NCBI GenBank assembly: GCA_964419055.1
Contig: CAYQNU010000019.1
Span: forward strand, 14,807 to 78,806
DNA from: CAYQNU01 sp964419055
GTDB taxonomy: Bacteria; Bacteroidota; Bacteroidia; Flavobacteriales_D; Parvicellaceae
Direction: 5' to 3'
Length of the DNA: 64,000 bases
Shown here in pieces: positions 27,570 through 37,267 of this stretch (its first letter is position 1; each line of letters begins with the position of its first letter). The position numbers and the translations under genes were made by a program. The notes below the pieces were generated by a model that saw only the letters and a program-made list of their open reading frames with translations, ran no database searches and had not been told where the DNA came from.

Positions 27570-30437
27570 TTATTCTTTTATAAATGAAATTGGCATATAA
27601 TTAAACCCTTCAGAGTCCATAAAATTTATAATATAAACTCCTCTGTTAAGAATTGAACAATCTATAGATTTACTATTAATTAAGGAAGAAGAATGAACTA
27701 TTCTACCTGCTAAATCTTTTATCTCATAAGTTGATATCGAGATTCCGATGTTATCTATTTCAAAAAACAATTCATTGGTAACTGGATTGGGGAATAATCG
27801 AATTTTTGGTATTCTATTACCACTACTTGATAGAATACAATCAGATACATTTACTTCATAGTAACAATATTCAGTCAATTCACCCACCAAAATTGATTCA
27901 AAGCCATAAACATATACCCCAGGTGCAAGAACAGTACCACTGGGCTCTCCATAAATTTGAAAAACACTTACTCCACAAGGAAATTCTAATTCTGGTGGCT
28001 CAAAGTTATAAGGACCTTCACAGATGTTTATTTCTGCTGGACAATTTGAAAAACTAGTTGAATTTGATAAGCCTACATTACATTTAAAAAAAGCCATATA
28101 ATATTGATTTCTTGAGTCTTTTATAATTAAAGTGATTTTAGTAGTGCCTATTGCTAAAGGTGATAAATTAAGTTTATATTGAAATCCATTTCCATTGGTA
28201 TTTAATTCAACATTTAAATTATTTGAATTCACAATTGAATTATCACTTGAAATGCAATAAAAAATTAGGTTTTCATTATTTGGATTATATATGTCAAAAT
28301 AAATAGTTGTATCCACAAGTGGAACACTACAAATTTGAACATTATCCAATCCATTTGTGGAATAAGGAATTTCATATATTCTTAAACCATTCCCACCTAA
28401 TAATAAATAATTATTAAAAACATTAATATGCAAAGCAGAAAAGGAAACAAAGTCAATGTCATACAAATCAAAAGTATTATTATTAATGACCATTGGATTA
28501 CTTGCTGAATAACCATTTGCCTGAGTATAAATACCGCCTACATAAATTAAATCATTAGAAGCGTTAATGCAATAAACTGGCGCATTAAATGAAAAACTAG
28601 CGTTTTCAATTGATAAATCACTTAATTTGAATTTAGCAAATCGAAAATTATCTTGAAAATCAATTTGAGTGAAATCACCTCCAACAAAAAGAACGCCCTT
28701 ATAATCTTTAATTGTATAAACAACATTATTTACATTTGGAGACCAATTTGATAGAGTCAACGTTTGAATATCAAATGATGCTAATCGATTTCTAGGTTGG
28801 CCATTAATTGTTGTAAATGTTCCTCCAATAAAAAGCTTGTTATCAGCAATTTCCATAGTTAAAATGGCATTTGAAATATTATTGTTCCAACTATTTACAA
28901 TACCTGAATTAATGTCAATATAACCTAAACAGTCCTTTGGTTGGCCATTAACTGTTGTAAAATCGCCACCAAAAAATAATTTTTCGTTTATTAATTTTAA
29001 TGAACGAATAATTCCATTAGTGTTAAATGATATTGGAAGAACTGACAAATTAGTTAGGTTAATTGCAGCAAAATTTTGTTTCGGGATATTATTTATAGCA
29101 GTAAATTCTCCAGCAATAAAAAGAGTATCACCTTTTAATAATAAGTCATAAATTGGGCCATTAACTATGGGTAAATTATGTTTTTCATTGGTAATTAAAT
29201 GAAAACCTATTAAATTAGACACAGTAGAATCTATATATCTTGAATTTAGATTTCCATAAAAGATATAATTAGAATTTGAGGATATACAATTAAAATTGAA
29301 ACGATCATAGCCAGGTAATTCGTCTGTATTATTTATCGATAAATCATAAATGCTGAGTTTATACAATATAGAAAATGGGTAGTAATTCAAATATGAAAAG
29401 GTTGAAGCGTAATAAAGTTTATCTTCATCCAAATGCATTTTACGAATGGGTGCAGTAATAGTACTAAAAGATGAAAATAATTGGGAACCTATATCATAAA
29501 ATGTAAGATAAGGATGTAAAATACTATCGACCATTGTAAATTCACCTCCTAATATTAGCGAATCATTGTATAAAGATATAAAATTAATTTTTTCATTAAA
29601 AACAGGATTCCATTGAATTGGAACACCATTATTCAAATCAATTGCAACTAATCCATTAAACAGTTCGTTTGCAACAATTATATCATCCCCTATTGCATAA
29701 ATTAAATTATTGTGAAGAACTGCACTTCTTATATACCCAGAGTCAATTGGATTCCAGCTAATTAGTTGACCAGTTGAAATATCTAATTTTGCAAGTGATT
29801 TTTGAGGTATTCCATTAATACTATCAAAATCGCCAATAATAACCAATTCATTATTTATGCTTTCAATTTGTTTTACTGGTCCATTAATCATTAAATTAAA
29901 AGGAACACCTTGTTGTGAAACAATATCAATAAGGCATAAATTGTTTGCCGGTATTCCATTAACTGAATTAAACTTACCTCCAACGATTAAGAAATTACCC
30001 TGTTTATTCATTGTAAGAACTTCTCCATCTATAATCGCTTTCCATGTATGAAGAGTTCCAGAAGTATCAATATTCCATATAGTTGTGTTAGAGGTGTCTA
30101 CTTCATTATTATAGATATAAGTTGCTACGAAAAAACCATCTTCTTCATTTGAAATGGATAAAACTGAATTGGAGAAATTTAAATTATAAATATAGTCAAA
30201 ATGATCAATTTCATTATTAAATTGCAAAGCTCCACTTGCCGAAATAGTAGATTTTGAAGTAATTTTATAAGCTAAATCAAAATCTCCTCCAGCATAGATT
30301 TGCTTATTTATTGAATCATATACCGAACATCTGATAAAGTCATTCGTTTCCCAATTATTAACTTTTGAATAGGTTTGTCCATAGGAAATAATTGAAATCA
30401 TCAAAAAAGTAAAAGTGAGTATAATCCAATTTTTCAT
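27570..30437 (-). CDS. T9SS-exported beta-propeller-repeat protein
   Basis: A 955-residue protein with a signal peptide (MKNWIILTFTFLMISIISYG). Residues about 30-680 are repeats of roughly 45-50 residues with the pattern LFIGGTFTTINGQPRN then SW.P, resembling delta-60/beta-propeller repeats. A Ca-binding-like or Ig-like stretch follows. The last 75 residues are a type A T9SS sorting domain (RLFPNPVTNELFFEI and a final short strand), so the protein is exported through T9SS and anchored or released. The function may be adhesion or a surface enzyme partner; it is not recognisable as catalytic. It is AT-rich relative to its neighbours, as cargo genes often are. Confidence 0.9.
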   Translation of the reverse strand: MKNWIILTFTFLMISIISYGQTYSKVNNWETNDFIRCSVYDSINKQIYAGGDFDLAYKITSKSTISASGALQFNNEIDHFDYIYNLNFSNSVLSISNEEDGFFVATYIYNNEVDTSNTTIWNIDTSGTLHTWKAIIDGEVLTMNKQGNFLIVGGKFNSVNGIPANNLCLIDIVSQQGVPFNLMINGPVKQIESINNELVIIGDFDSINGIPQKSLAKLDISTGQLISWNPIDSGYIRSAVLHNNLIYAIGDDIIVANELFNGLVAIDLNNGVPIQWNPVFNEKINFISLYNDSLILGGEFTMVDSILHPYLTFYDIGSQLFSSFSTITAPIRKMHLDEDKLYYASTFSYLNYYPFSILYKLSIYDLSINNTDELPGYDRFNFNCISSNSNYIFYGNLNSRYIDSTVSNLIGFHLITNEKHNLPIVNGPIYDLLLKGDTLFIAGEFTAINNIPKQNFAAINLTNLSVLPISFNTNGIIRSLKLINEKLFFGGDFTTVNGQPKDCLGYIDINSGIVNSWNNNISNAILTMEIADNKLFIGGTFTTINGQPRNRLASFDIQTLTLSNWSPNVNNVVYTIKDYKGVLFVGGDFTQIDFQDNFRFAKFKLSDLSIENASFSFNAPVYCINASNDLIYVGGIYTQANGYSASNPMVINNNTFDLYDIDFVSFSALHINVFNNYLLLGGNGLRIYEIPYSTNGLDNVQICSVPLVDTTIYFDIYNPNNENLIFYCISSDNSIVNSNNLNVELNTNGNGFQYKLNLSPLAIGTTKITLIIKDSRNQYYMAFFKCNVGLSNSTSFSNCPAEINICEGPYNFEPPELEFPCGVSVFQIYGEPSGTVLAPGVYVYGFESILVGELTEYCYYEVNVSDCILSSSGNRIPKIRLFPNPVTNELFFEIDNIGISISTYEIKDLAGRIVHSSSLINSKSIDCSILNRGVYIINFMDSEGFNYMPISFIKE

Positions 30438-30594
30438 ATCATGAATTTTAATCGAATTTAAAAAACAAATATCGATTTTTGAATTAAAATTATTTAAAGG
30501 TAGTTAAAAAACCTTTTGTGGAAAAAAATAAATATAATACGATTAAAATGGTAGTAAAAACTTTACTTTAGAAGTAATCACCAATAAACTATTC

Positions 30595-31836
30595 TTAAAA
30601 AAACCTACAACTCAAAATAGCGGTATCGTCTAAATAATCCATTTTACCTTTAAATTCATTGAGTTCTTTAATGATGCGCTCGTTTAATTCAACCATTTTC
30701 AACGAATCATTACTGCGTATGATACTTTCCAATCGTTCGGTTTCAAAAGCTTCCTCTTCTTCGTTTTCAACCTCAACTAATCCATCAGTATAACAAACCA
30801 ACGTATCTCCAGTTTTGATTTGAATTTCTTCCATTTCAATTTCTGGAATTTTTTCAAACATTCCCAATCCCACGCAACCCTTGTTTAATAAACGCGTTTC
30901 ACTGCCATTAATTAAAATGGGGTAATTATGACCGGCATTAATGTACTTTAAAACTTTTTTGTTGCAGTTGTAATAAGCAATGAAAAAAGTGATGAATTTT
31001 TCTCCGTTTACGGCATCATTCACCGTTGAATTCAACTGTTCAACTAATTGTATTAATGTTAAATCTTGATGATTATAATAGGTATTAGCTCTTAAATGTG
31101 CTTGGAAATTGGACATTAATAAAGCGGCTGAAATTCCTTTTCCACTGACGTCTGCAATACACAAAACGTATTCGCTTTCATTTAATTGAATGAAATCATA
31201 GTAATCGCCACCTACCATTTGTTTGGCTACGTATTTAGCCGCAACATCAATTCTATTGTTGGAAGGCAAGTTCTTAGGAAACAACATTTCTTGCATTTGT
31301 TTGGCCAATTCCAATTCCTTTTTCGCCCCTTCTTGTTTAACCATTTCGTTGGCAAAACGCTTATTTTCAATAGCCACTACAATAATATTAGTAAGCGTTT
31401 GAATAAATGGCATGTGCTTGATAGCAGGGCTAATACTCATGGCCTGTTCATCTAAATCACCCAATAACAAAAAAGCCAATGGTATTTCTTTATGGAAAAC
31501 GGGAATAACCACATCAAAAGCATTTAACGATTCAATAGATGAAGACTCAATTAATGTGATATCCTTGACATTTTTTAAATAATGGGCTACATCTTTGTGC
31601 TTCAATCCTCCTTTTGCACCCACACTGATCATTGATTTCCATTCTGTTTGATCATAAGAATACAACAAAATTCGAGATATCCCCAATTGTTCTCTCAAAA
31701 TGTATTCGTAAATTTTGAGCAGCTTTTCGATAGAATAATTTTCATTTATGGCACGTGTAATTTCCAATAAAGAAGTTAATTTAAACTCCTTTAAATCTAA
31801 TTTCGCTACCAAATTTGAAACTCTACCTTCCTGCAT
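30595..31836 (-). CDS. GAF-domain SpoIIE/PP2C-type protein phosphatase
   Basis: A 413-residue cytoplasmic regulator of the RsbU type. Residues about 15-170 form a GAF-like sensor (SIEKLLKIYEYILREQLG). A linker helix (about 175-200) leads to the PP2C domain with VGGDYYDF, IADVSGKGISAALLMS (metal-binding Asp) and YTDGLVE near the end. Such enzymes dephosphorylate anti-sigma-antagonist STAS proteins; no STAS or anti-sigma gene adjoins it. It begins 6 bases after the LpxD-like gene stop, so the two are co-transcribed. Confidence 0.9.
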   Translation of the reverse strand: MQEGRVSNLVAKLDLKEFKLTSLLEITRAINENYSIEKLLKIYEYILREQLGISRILLYSYDQTEWKSMISVGAKGGLKHKDVAHYLKNVKDITLIESSSIESLNAFDVVIPVFHKEIPLAFLLLGDLDEQAMSISPAIKHMPFIQTLTNIIVVAIENKRFANEMVKQEGAKKELELAKQMQEMLFPKNLPSNNRIDVAAKYVAKQMVGGDYYDFIQLNESEYVLCIADVSGKGISAALLMSNFQAHLRANTYYNHQDLTLIQLVEQLNSTVNDAVNGEKFITFFIAYYNCNKKVLKYINAGHNYPILINGSETRLLNKGCVGLGMFEKIPEIEMEEIQIKTGDTLVCYTDGLVEVENEEEEAFETERLESIIRSNDSLKMVELNERIIKELNEFKGKMDYLDDTAILSCRFF

Positions 31837-31842
31837 ACACTT

Positions 31843-32772
31843 TTATCCTAAGGTTTCAATTATGGAAGGCAACTTTTTAAGTGCCGCCATTTCTCTAAAC
31901 TTAACTCTGGCATCATCTACTGGACTTCCAAAATAGGTTTTACCGCCTTCTAAATCTTTTGATGCACCTGATTGCCCCAATAAAACGGCATTGTCTCCAA
32001 TACTCATATCGGAAGCCAAGCCAACTTGCCCCCAAAGGGTTACATTATTTCCAATACGCACGCATCCTGCAATACCCACCTGAGCGGCAAATAAACAATT
32101 TTTACCTATTACAGTATCATGACCCACGTGCACCTGATTATCTATTTTTGTACCTTCACCAATGGTAGTATCTCCAGTGACACCCGCATCTATGGTACAC
32201 AATGCACCAATTTCAACTCTATTTTCTAAAATAACCCTACCACATGTGTGCATTCTATCAAAACCTGTTGGTTTTTTCTTGTAATAAAAAGCCGTTGATC
32301 CAATTACGGAATTGGCTTGAATAATTACCTCATCACCAATAATGGTATTGTCGGCAATAACTACTCCTGAATGAATGATGCAATAATCGCCTATGGTAAC
32401 ATTGTTTCCAATGGTAACGTTAGGTTGAACGATGGTATGAGGCCCCACTTGATAATGTGCTCCTCTAGAAGTTTCCCATCTTTCAAAAGGTCGGAACATT
32501 CGTGTCAACAAATTAAAATCAACAAAAGGCTGTTTAGAAATCAACAAACCTTTACCTTCAGGACAATCCACAATTTGGTCTATTAATATGGTGGTAGCTT
32601 TTGATTTCAAAGCTTTATCGTAATATTTAGGATGGTCAACAAACACTAAATCACCGGGAACAACTACATGTATTTCGTTGATTCCTGTAATTAAATGATT
32701 GGGATTTCCCACAAAATTACACCCTAATAATTGTGATGCTTTTTCTAATGTTAACGGTTGTTCTAGTTTCAC
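31843..32772 (-). CDS. UDP-3-O-(3-hydroxyacyl)glucosamine N-acyltransferase (LpxD) family protein
   Basis: A 309-residue left-handed beta-helix acyltransferase. The N-terminal uridine-binding-like domain (1-100) is followed by hexapeptide repeats (IGNNVTIGDYCIIHSGVVIA and so on). The likely catalytic His is His218 in QVHVGHDTVIG. It is shorter than E. coli LpxD (341), and the usual DGFGF motif reads GSTAFYYKK, so it may be the second LpxD paralogue often present in Bacteroidota rather than the canonical lipid A enzyme. The phosphatase gene follows in the same operon. Confidence 0.85.
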   Translation of the reverse strand: MKLEQPLTLEKASQLLGCNFVGNPNHLITGINEIHVVVPGDLVFVDHPKYYDKALKSKATTILIDQIVDCPEGKGLLISKQPFVDFNLLTRMFRPFERWETSRGAHYQVGPHTIVQPNVTIGNNVTIGDYCIIHSGVVIADNTIIGDEVIIQANSVIGSTAFYYKKKPTGFDRMHTCGRVILENRVEIGALCTIDAGVTGDTTIGEGTKIDNQVHVGHDTVIGKNCLFAAQVGIAGCVRIGNNVTLWGQVGLASDMSIGDNAVLLGQSGASKDLEGGKTYFGSPVDDARVKFREMAALKKLPSIIETLG

Positions 32773-32879
32773 GCTTATGTGTTTTTTACGTTAAAATAAC
32801 TTTTGTTTACCGGTAATGAAACACTACTATGAAATGATTATAATAAATGCTTCTTCTAAATAAATAAGACTAAAACCAA

Positions 32880-33881
32880 TTAATGATTGTGATCATCGTG
32901 AGAACACAAACCAATAATTTTATGAAACACATCGTGCAACGCACTCAATGACTTGGTTATATCAGCATCACTTCCGCCTTTTTTAATTAATTTATCTAAT
33001 TTTTTACTCCCAGTTACTAACTCGGCAACAGCTGCTTTAACTTCTTTGGTATTAAACTCGGCTGGAATAGAAGATGCTGCTAAAGCAACTGATTTTTCAA
33101 CCATTTCACCACTTCTCTTTTTTATCGGTTCTAAATTACCTTCTTCACTTGGATGGAAGGTTTGAGACATTACTTTATGAAAATCTTTAAGTGCTTGCCA
33201 ATCATCAAATTTACCTTTTGGTACTTTTTCTTCGTACAAACGGCTTACCTCTTTCCAATTGATAATGCTCCAAATGTTTTTCAAGTATTCAGCTCTCTTG
33301 TTTTGATAATTTAAGTAGTAAGCATGTTCCCAAACATCAATAGCTAATATGGGTGTACCTAGACATTCTGAAACACCACCCATTAAAGGATTGTCTTGAT
33401 TGGGTGTAGAACACACTTCTATTTTATTCTTATCATTAATGTAAACCCAAACCCATCCCGAACCAAAACGATCCAAAGCAGCTTTATTCACTACATTTTT
33501 CAAACTATCTAAACTTCCAAATTGAGCGGTGATAGCCGCAGCCAATCGAGGTGATGGTTGTGTGTTTTTTTCAGGAGTTAATATTTTCCAGAAAAAAGAG
33601 TGATTGTAATGTCCTCCGGCATTATTTCGTGCCCCAATGATGTCATGAATAGCATAATTCAAAGACTCAATAGAAAGCGTATCTGCCCAAGTTCCTTTAA
33701 TGGTTTTATTTAAATTATTGATGTAACCTGCGTGATGTTTGGTATGATGGATATACATCGTAGCACTATCAATAACAGGCTCTAAGGCACTGTATGAATA
33801 AGGTAATTTAGGCAAGGTATGTTGCGCAAGCGCACTTGAACACACCATAAAAAAGATAAAAGCTGATTGAAATAATTTCAT
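32880..33881 (-). CDS. secreted Mn-type superoxide dismutase with C-terminal extension
   Basis: A 333-residue protein. The start at 33881 (MKLFQSAFIFFMVCSSALAQ) gives a signal peptide; a -7 box at 33909-33916 lies inside the 33911 extension and rules it out. Metal ligands are His45 (HHTKHH), His94 (GGHYNHSFFW), Asp182 and His186 (DVWEHAYYL). GGH plus Gln162 (NQDNP) point to manganese rather than iron. Normal enzymes end near the equivalent of residue 215. Here about 115 residues follow: a helical domain with FHPSEEGNLEPIKKRS and LHDVFHKIIGLC, ending HDDHNH, plausibly metal-binding. It is exported to the periplasm. A MITE-like element abuts the promoter. Confidence 0.93.
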   Translation of the reverse strand: MKLFQSAFIFFMVCSSALAQHTLPKLPYSYSALEPVIDSATMYIHHTKHHAGYINNLNKTIKGTWADTLSIESLNYAIHDIIGARNNAGGHYNHSFFWKILTPEKNTQPSPRLAAAITAQFGSLDSLKNVVNKAALDRFGSGWVWVYINDKNKIEVCSTPNQDNPLMGGVSECLGTPILAIDVWEHAYYLNYQNKRAEYLKNIWSIINWKEVSRLYEEKVPKGKFDDWQALKDFHKVMSQTFHPSEEGNLEPIKKRSGEMVEKSVALAASSIPAEFNTKEVKAAVAELVTGSKKLDKLIKKGGSDADITKSLSALHDVFHKIIGLCSHDDHNH

Positions 33882-33908
33882 AAGGTTGTATATTAAAAAT
33901 TTACATTG

Positions 33909-33916
33909 CAAAGATA
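33909..33916 (-). promoter_or_regulatory. -7 box of the superoxide dismutase gene
   Basis: TATCTTTG on the minus strand, identical to the tRNA-Lys -7 box, 28 bases before the 33881 start. The -33 region falls inside the repeat at 33926-34087, with no TTG at 19-21 bases. Confidence 0.5.
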
Positions 33917-33925
33917 CTATTTTAA

Positions 33926-34087
33926 ACCCAAATTACACAGTAGAATTCGTTATGAGATTTAAAAACTCAATAAAATAGTAATTTTAACGAATGAGAAATA
34001 GTTATTGCTATGACGAATGAGGTAAAGTTATTTTCTATTTTGAAGAAGGTTTGAATCGGAATAGAATTTCTAATGCGTAATTTGGGT
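33926..34087. mobile_element. MITE-like element with terminal inverted repeats
   Basis: ACCCAAATTACACAGTAG at the left end and its near-complement (CTAATGCGTAATTTGGGT) at the right end, about 162 bases apart, flanked on both sides by TTAA (33922-33925 and 34088-34091). Including TTAA, 17 of 18 bases pair. TTAA is self-complementary, so it may be target duplication or part of the ends. Internal ACGAATGAG occurs twice. There is no transposase, so it would be non-autonomous. Confidence 0.65.
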
Positions 34088-34118
34088 TTAACCTTAGAAA
34101 GGTTTTAAATTAAAACCT

Positions 34119-35012
34119 TTACAAATTTTTAAGAGCTTCATCTAAATCATCATAAACAAAAGTAAAACCTTCTTTTTTGATTTTTTCGTTCGAAACTCGA
34201 CTACCCTCCAACAAAATTGCGGCCATTTCTCCAAACATCATTTTCATCATAAATGCAGGAACGTTTGGTAATCTGATTTTTTTATGCATACTCTTAGCCA
34301 AAGCAGCCGTAAAAGCATCATTGGTGGTATGAACAGAACTGGTGGCATTATACACTCCTGACATCTGCGTATTTTTCAAAGCCATCAAATAGATATTTAC
34401 CATATCGTCATGATGAATCCAAGGCATATATTGCGAGCCTTTGCCTAATGCAGCTCCAAATCCTTTTTTGACTGGTGAAGCCATTTTTGGGATGGCTCCC
34501 CCATTGTTATCCAAAACAACACCCGTTCTCAACTTAACAACTCTACACAAATCATTGAATTTATCTGCCGCCTCTTCCCATTGCACACAACATTCGGCTA
34601 CAAAATCATCCCCTCTATTTCCTTCTTCATCAAAAATAGTTTCGGTAGTTATCGCTCCGTAATAACCTATACCTGAAGCTGAAATAAATGCTTCAAGGGG
34701 TACGTTCAATTCCCGAACTTTGGTTTCTATTAATCGAGCTGTAAGTACCCTACTTTTCACAATAGTGCGTTTGCGTTCCATAGTCCATGGTTTATCAGCA
34801 ATGCCCTCCCCTGCTAAATGCACAATGTGCGTTACCCCTTCAAAACAACGCTCGTCAATTTGACCTTTAGCCCAATCCCAAGCATAGGTTTTTACACCAT
34901 TTTTTGAATTAGGATAACGCGTCAAATGCACCACCTCCACACCTTCACTTTTCAACTTTTGTGTCAATCGACTTCCTATTAAACCTGATCCGCCTGTTAT
35001 TAAAACTTTCAT
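34119..35012 (-). CDS. TIGR01777 family oxidoreductase (epimerase-like SDR, YfcH type)
   Basis: A 297-residue extended SDR. NAD(P)-binding GGSGLIGSRL is at the N-terminus; HIVHLAGEGIADKPWT is the characteristic TIGR01777 block; ASGIGYYG holds the Ser-Tyr region. PWIHHDDMVNIYLMAL and GVYNATSSVHTTNDAF complete the family signature. Function is unknown, though proposed in cell division or nucleotide-sugar chemistry. Transcribed divergently from the small gene at 35067. Confidence 0.93.
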   Translation of the reverse strand: MKVLITGGSGLIGSRLTQKLKSEGVEVVHLTRYPNSKNGVKTYAWDWAKGQIDERCFEGVTHIVHLAGEGIADKPWTMERKRTIVKSRVLTARLIETKVRELNVPLEAFISASGIGYYGAITTETIFDEEGNRGDDFVAECCVQWEEAADKFNDLCRVVKLRTGVVLDNNGGAIPKMASPVKKGFGAALGKGSQYMPWIHHDDMVNIYLMALKNTQMSGVYNATSSVHTTNDAFTAALAKSMHKKIRLPNVPAFMMKMMFGEMAAILLEGSRVSNEKIKKEGFTFVYDDLDEALKNL

Positions 35013-35066
35013 TGTTTTTGTTTTATTTGGGTATAAAAACTAATTTTACTACAAATTAACTATTTG

Positions 35067-35399
35067 ATGGAATTAATAACCCAAAATTTAACACTTTGTT
35101 TGGAAAATAACCTATTAATTTCCATTATCAATCAACTGAATAAAGACTTTGCACAATCCAATGTAGTTTTGGAATTACCTATTTCCGCTACACCTTCAGA
35201 AATTGCTGAAATACTGGTTAACAAAGTTACCCATCTTTTAATTTCAAATGAAGTTGATATTCGTTCGCTACTCTACAGAATTGACGTAAGCGAGCGTAAA
35301 ATTAAAAATATGCCTCAGTTTTCAGCTGAAGATATTGCTCAACTGATCATTGATCGTATCATCGAAAAAGTTAAAATGCGCGCTTTGTATTCGAGTTGA
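35067..35399 (+). CDS. small conserved-type hypothetical protein
   Basis: A 110-residue protein (ATG at 35067; the TTG three bases earlier is less likely). Helical, with LNKDFAQSNVVLELP and SAEDIAQLIIDRIIEKVKMRALYSS. No signal peptide. I do not recognise a family. It is divergent from the oxidoreductase gene and ends 84 bases before the outer-membrane barrel gene on the opposite strand. Confidence 0.65.
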   Translation: MELITQNLTLCLENNLLISIINQLNKDFAQSNVVLELPISATPSEIAEILVNKVTHLLISNEVDIRSLLYRIDVSERKIKNMPQFSAEDIAQLIIDRIIEKVKMRALYSS

Positions 35400-35482
35400 A
35401 TTCTAAAAGCCACTATGAGTTGATACCAATATTACTTTTCCCAATTAATATTTCATCATTTACATCTCAAAATTTTTCTTCC

Positions 35483-37243
35483 TTAAAAAGAAAAAGTAAA
35501 TCCTCCCATCAAGTTAAAGCTTTGAACTGGAAAATTGGTCCATTTTTGATATTTTACGGTGGCAATATTGTTCAAATTTAAGAATGCCGATAATCGTTTA
35601 TTGTAACGGTATTCAATTCCTAAATTGGCATCAACGTATGGTTTAAGGGTATACACGTATTGTCCTTTTGTGTTGGCCACCAAATCATCTTTAGCAAAAT
35701 AGCTGAATGTTTTTCGTTGCCCGATTACATAAACGTTGGCTCTCACCACAATTTTATCGGCCAAATCATAAATACCATTCAAACTCATATTAAAATTAGG
35801 CATCAACCAAGCAAATTCTTGATTTTCGGTTTTGTTGATGAAATATTCTCCTTTAGCAAACAGTGTGAATTTATCATTTGCTTGAAAACCTAATTGCCCC
35901 GAAACGGTCATTCTTTTAACGTTGTCATAAATCACAGTAAAAGCATTTTGATAACTGTAAGCCGTGTCGTTTACAAACAATGGCATTGCATCTACATTTT
36001 GAAATCTAAAAGATGTATTAAAGGTCCAACGAGCGCTTATGCCTCCTCTAATACCCGCATAAGCGTTAATTCTATCGGCTGAATTGCGTAGAGGTATATT
36101 ATTCAACAAAAAGGGATTTTCTAATCGCATACTGTTATACGAATTTCTTTTTACACCTCCTGTTGCACCCGCATAGGGAACAAAAACATTGTTGAATAAA
36201 TTGGCGCTCAACTCTACCTCTGGAAAAAAGAAAAAACGGTTTTCATCGGCTATATCGATATTTACACCAAAACCTCCTTTGAACAGCACTTTTCCTTTGC
36301 TTCTGATTACGTGTGGCACTAATCTCACAATACCTGTAGTTTGGTATAATGTATTGGGCTCTGGCAATACCACTCCCACCGTATCAATTGGTGTTAAATT
36401 AGGTTGATTTATGGTATTAATATCCACTGCAAATGTTACCAAAGCATTGACTCCTTCACCAGGTAAATATTTATTGAGTGTTGTCCCTACTTCAAAATTA
36501 TGCTCCGACAATTTTTTAATACCGAATAGATAATGATAATTGAAATGTTCGATGTGATTTAACTTATTCGTATCGGCATAATTACTGGCCAAAGTAACAT
36601 TAAACCCTATATTATGATATCCTTGGCGTAAGGTATCTGGATTCAAACGATAGGTTTCTGGAATTAAGGTATCTAAAGTACTGAAGCCATAATAATTCAA
36701 CATATCGCGGTGATAATAAAGCTTAGTAGCCAAGGTATGTCTTTTCAAAAAATGCTTATAATACCCATCGAGGTAATTCTCGCTGAACTTTGATGAACCG
36801 ATATCGTTTATACCATCTAAAGCACTGTGGTGTTTGTAATTCACACCCCATGTATTTTTTTTGCTTCTAGTGGAGTTATAATACGCATCCATATAAGGCA
36901 TAGCATACATACCAATTCCGCCTTTAACATAACCGTGGTATAATTTTTCTAAAGGTTCAACTACTTTAAGTTTGGCAGGTTCTATGGGTTCTATATCAAA
37001 CTTAATGGTAACACTTTTGGGCTCAATGTAATATTTTACCTCAGGTATTTGGATGGTAGTGTCTCTTGATTTAGGCAAATCGCTCAGTTTTGAGGAGCGG
37101 GTAATTACTCTACTTTTATCGCCCACGGCTGTAAAATCGTTTTGAGCAACTCCAATTAATGTGCTTATCAAGGCTATTAAACTCAAAGAAGTTTTAGCTA
37201 ATATTGAGTTTAAATCAATCGTATATTTTCGGTTATTTTTCAT
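35483..37243 (-). CDS. outer-membrane TonB-dependent-receptor-like barrel
   Basis: A 586-residue protein with a signal peptide (about residues 1-34, ending GVAQ). There is no plug domain or TonB box that I can see; the body is a beta-barrel (alternating strands, HYHRDMLNYYGFSTLDTL, terminal LMGGFTFSF). It follows a TPR gene on the same strand after 24 bases. This pair is recurrent in flavobacterial genomes, as far as I recall, and is usually annotated as TonB-dependent receptor; transport substrate unknown. Confidence 0.78.
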   Translation of the reverse strand: MKNNRKYTIDLNSILAKTSLSLIALISTLIGVAQNDFTAVGDKSRVITRSSKLSDLPKSRDTTIQIPEVKYYIEPKSVTIKFDIEPIEPAKLKVVEPLEKLYHGYVKGGIGMYAMPYMDAYYNSTRSKKNTWGVNYKHHSALDGINDIGSSKFSENYLDGYYKHFLKRHTLATKLYYHRDMLNYYGFSTLDTLIPETYRLNPDTLRQGYHNIGFNVTLASNYADTNKLNHIEHFNYHYLFGIKKLSEHNFEVGTTLNKYLPGEGVNALVTFAVDINTINQPNLTPIDTVGVVLPEPNTLYQTTGIVRLVPHVIRSKGKVLFKGGFGVNIDIADENRFFFFPEVELSANLFNNVFVPYAGATGGVKRNSYNSMRLENPFLLNNIPLRNSADRINAYAGIRGGISARWTFNTSFRFQNVDAMPLFVNDTAYSYQNAFTVIYDNVKRMTVSGQLGFQANDKFTLFAKGEYFINKTENQEFAWLMPNFNMSLNGIYDLADKIVVRANVYVIGQRKTFSYFAKDDLVANTKGQYVYTLKPYVDANLGIEYRYNKRLSAFLNLNNIATVKYQKWTNFPVQSFNLMGGFTFSF

Positions 37244-37267
37244 ATGTTCTGGTTGAGTAATGACTAA

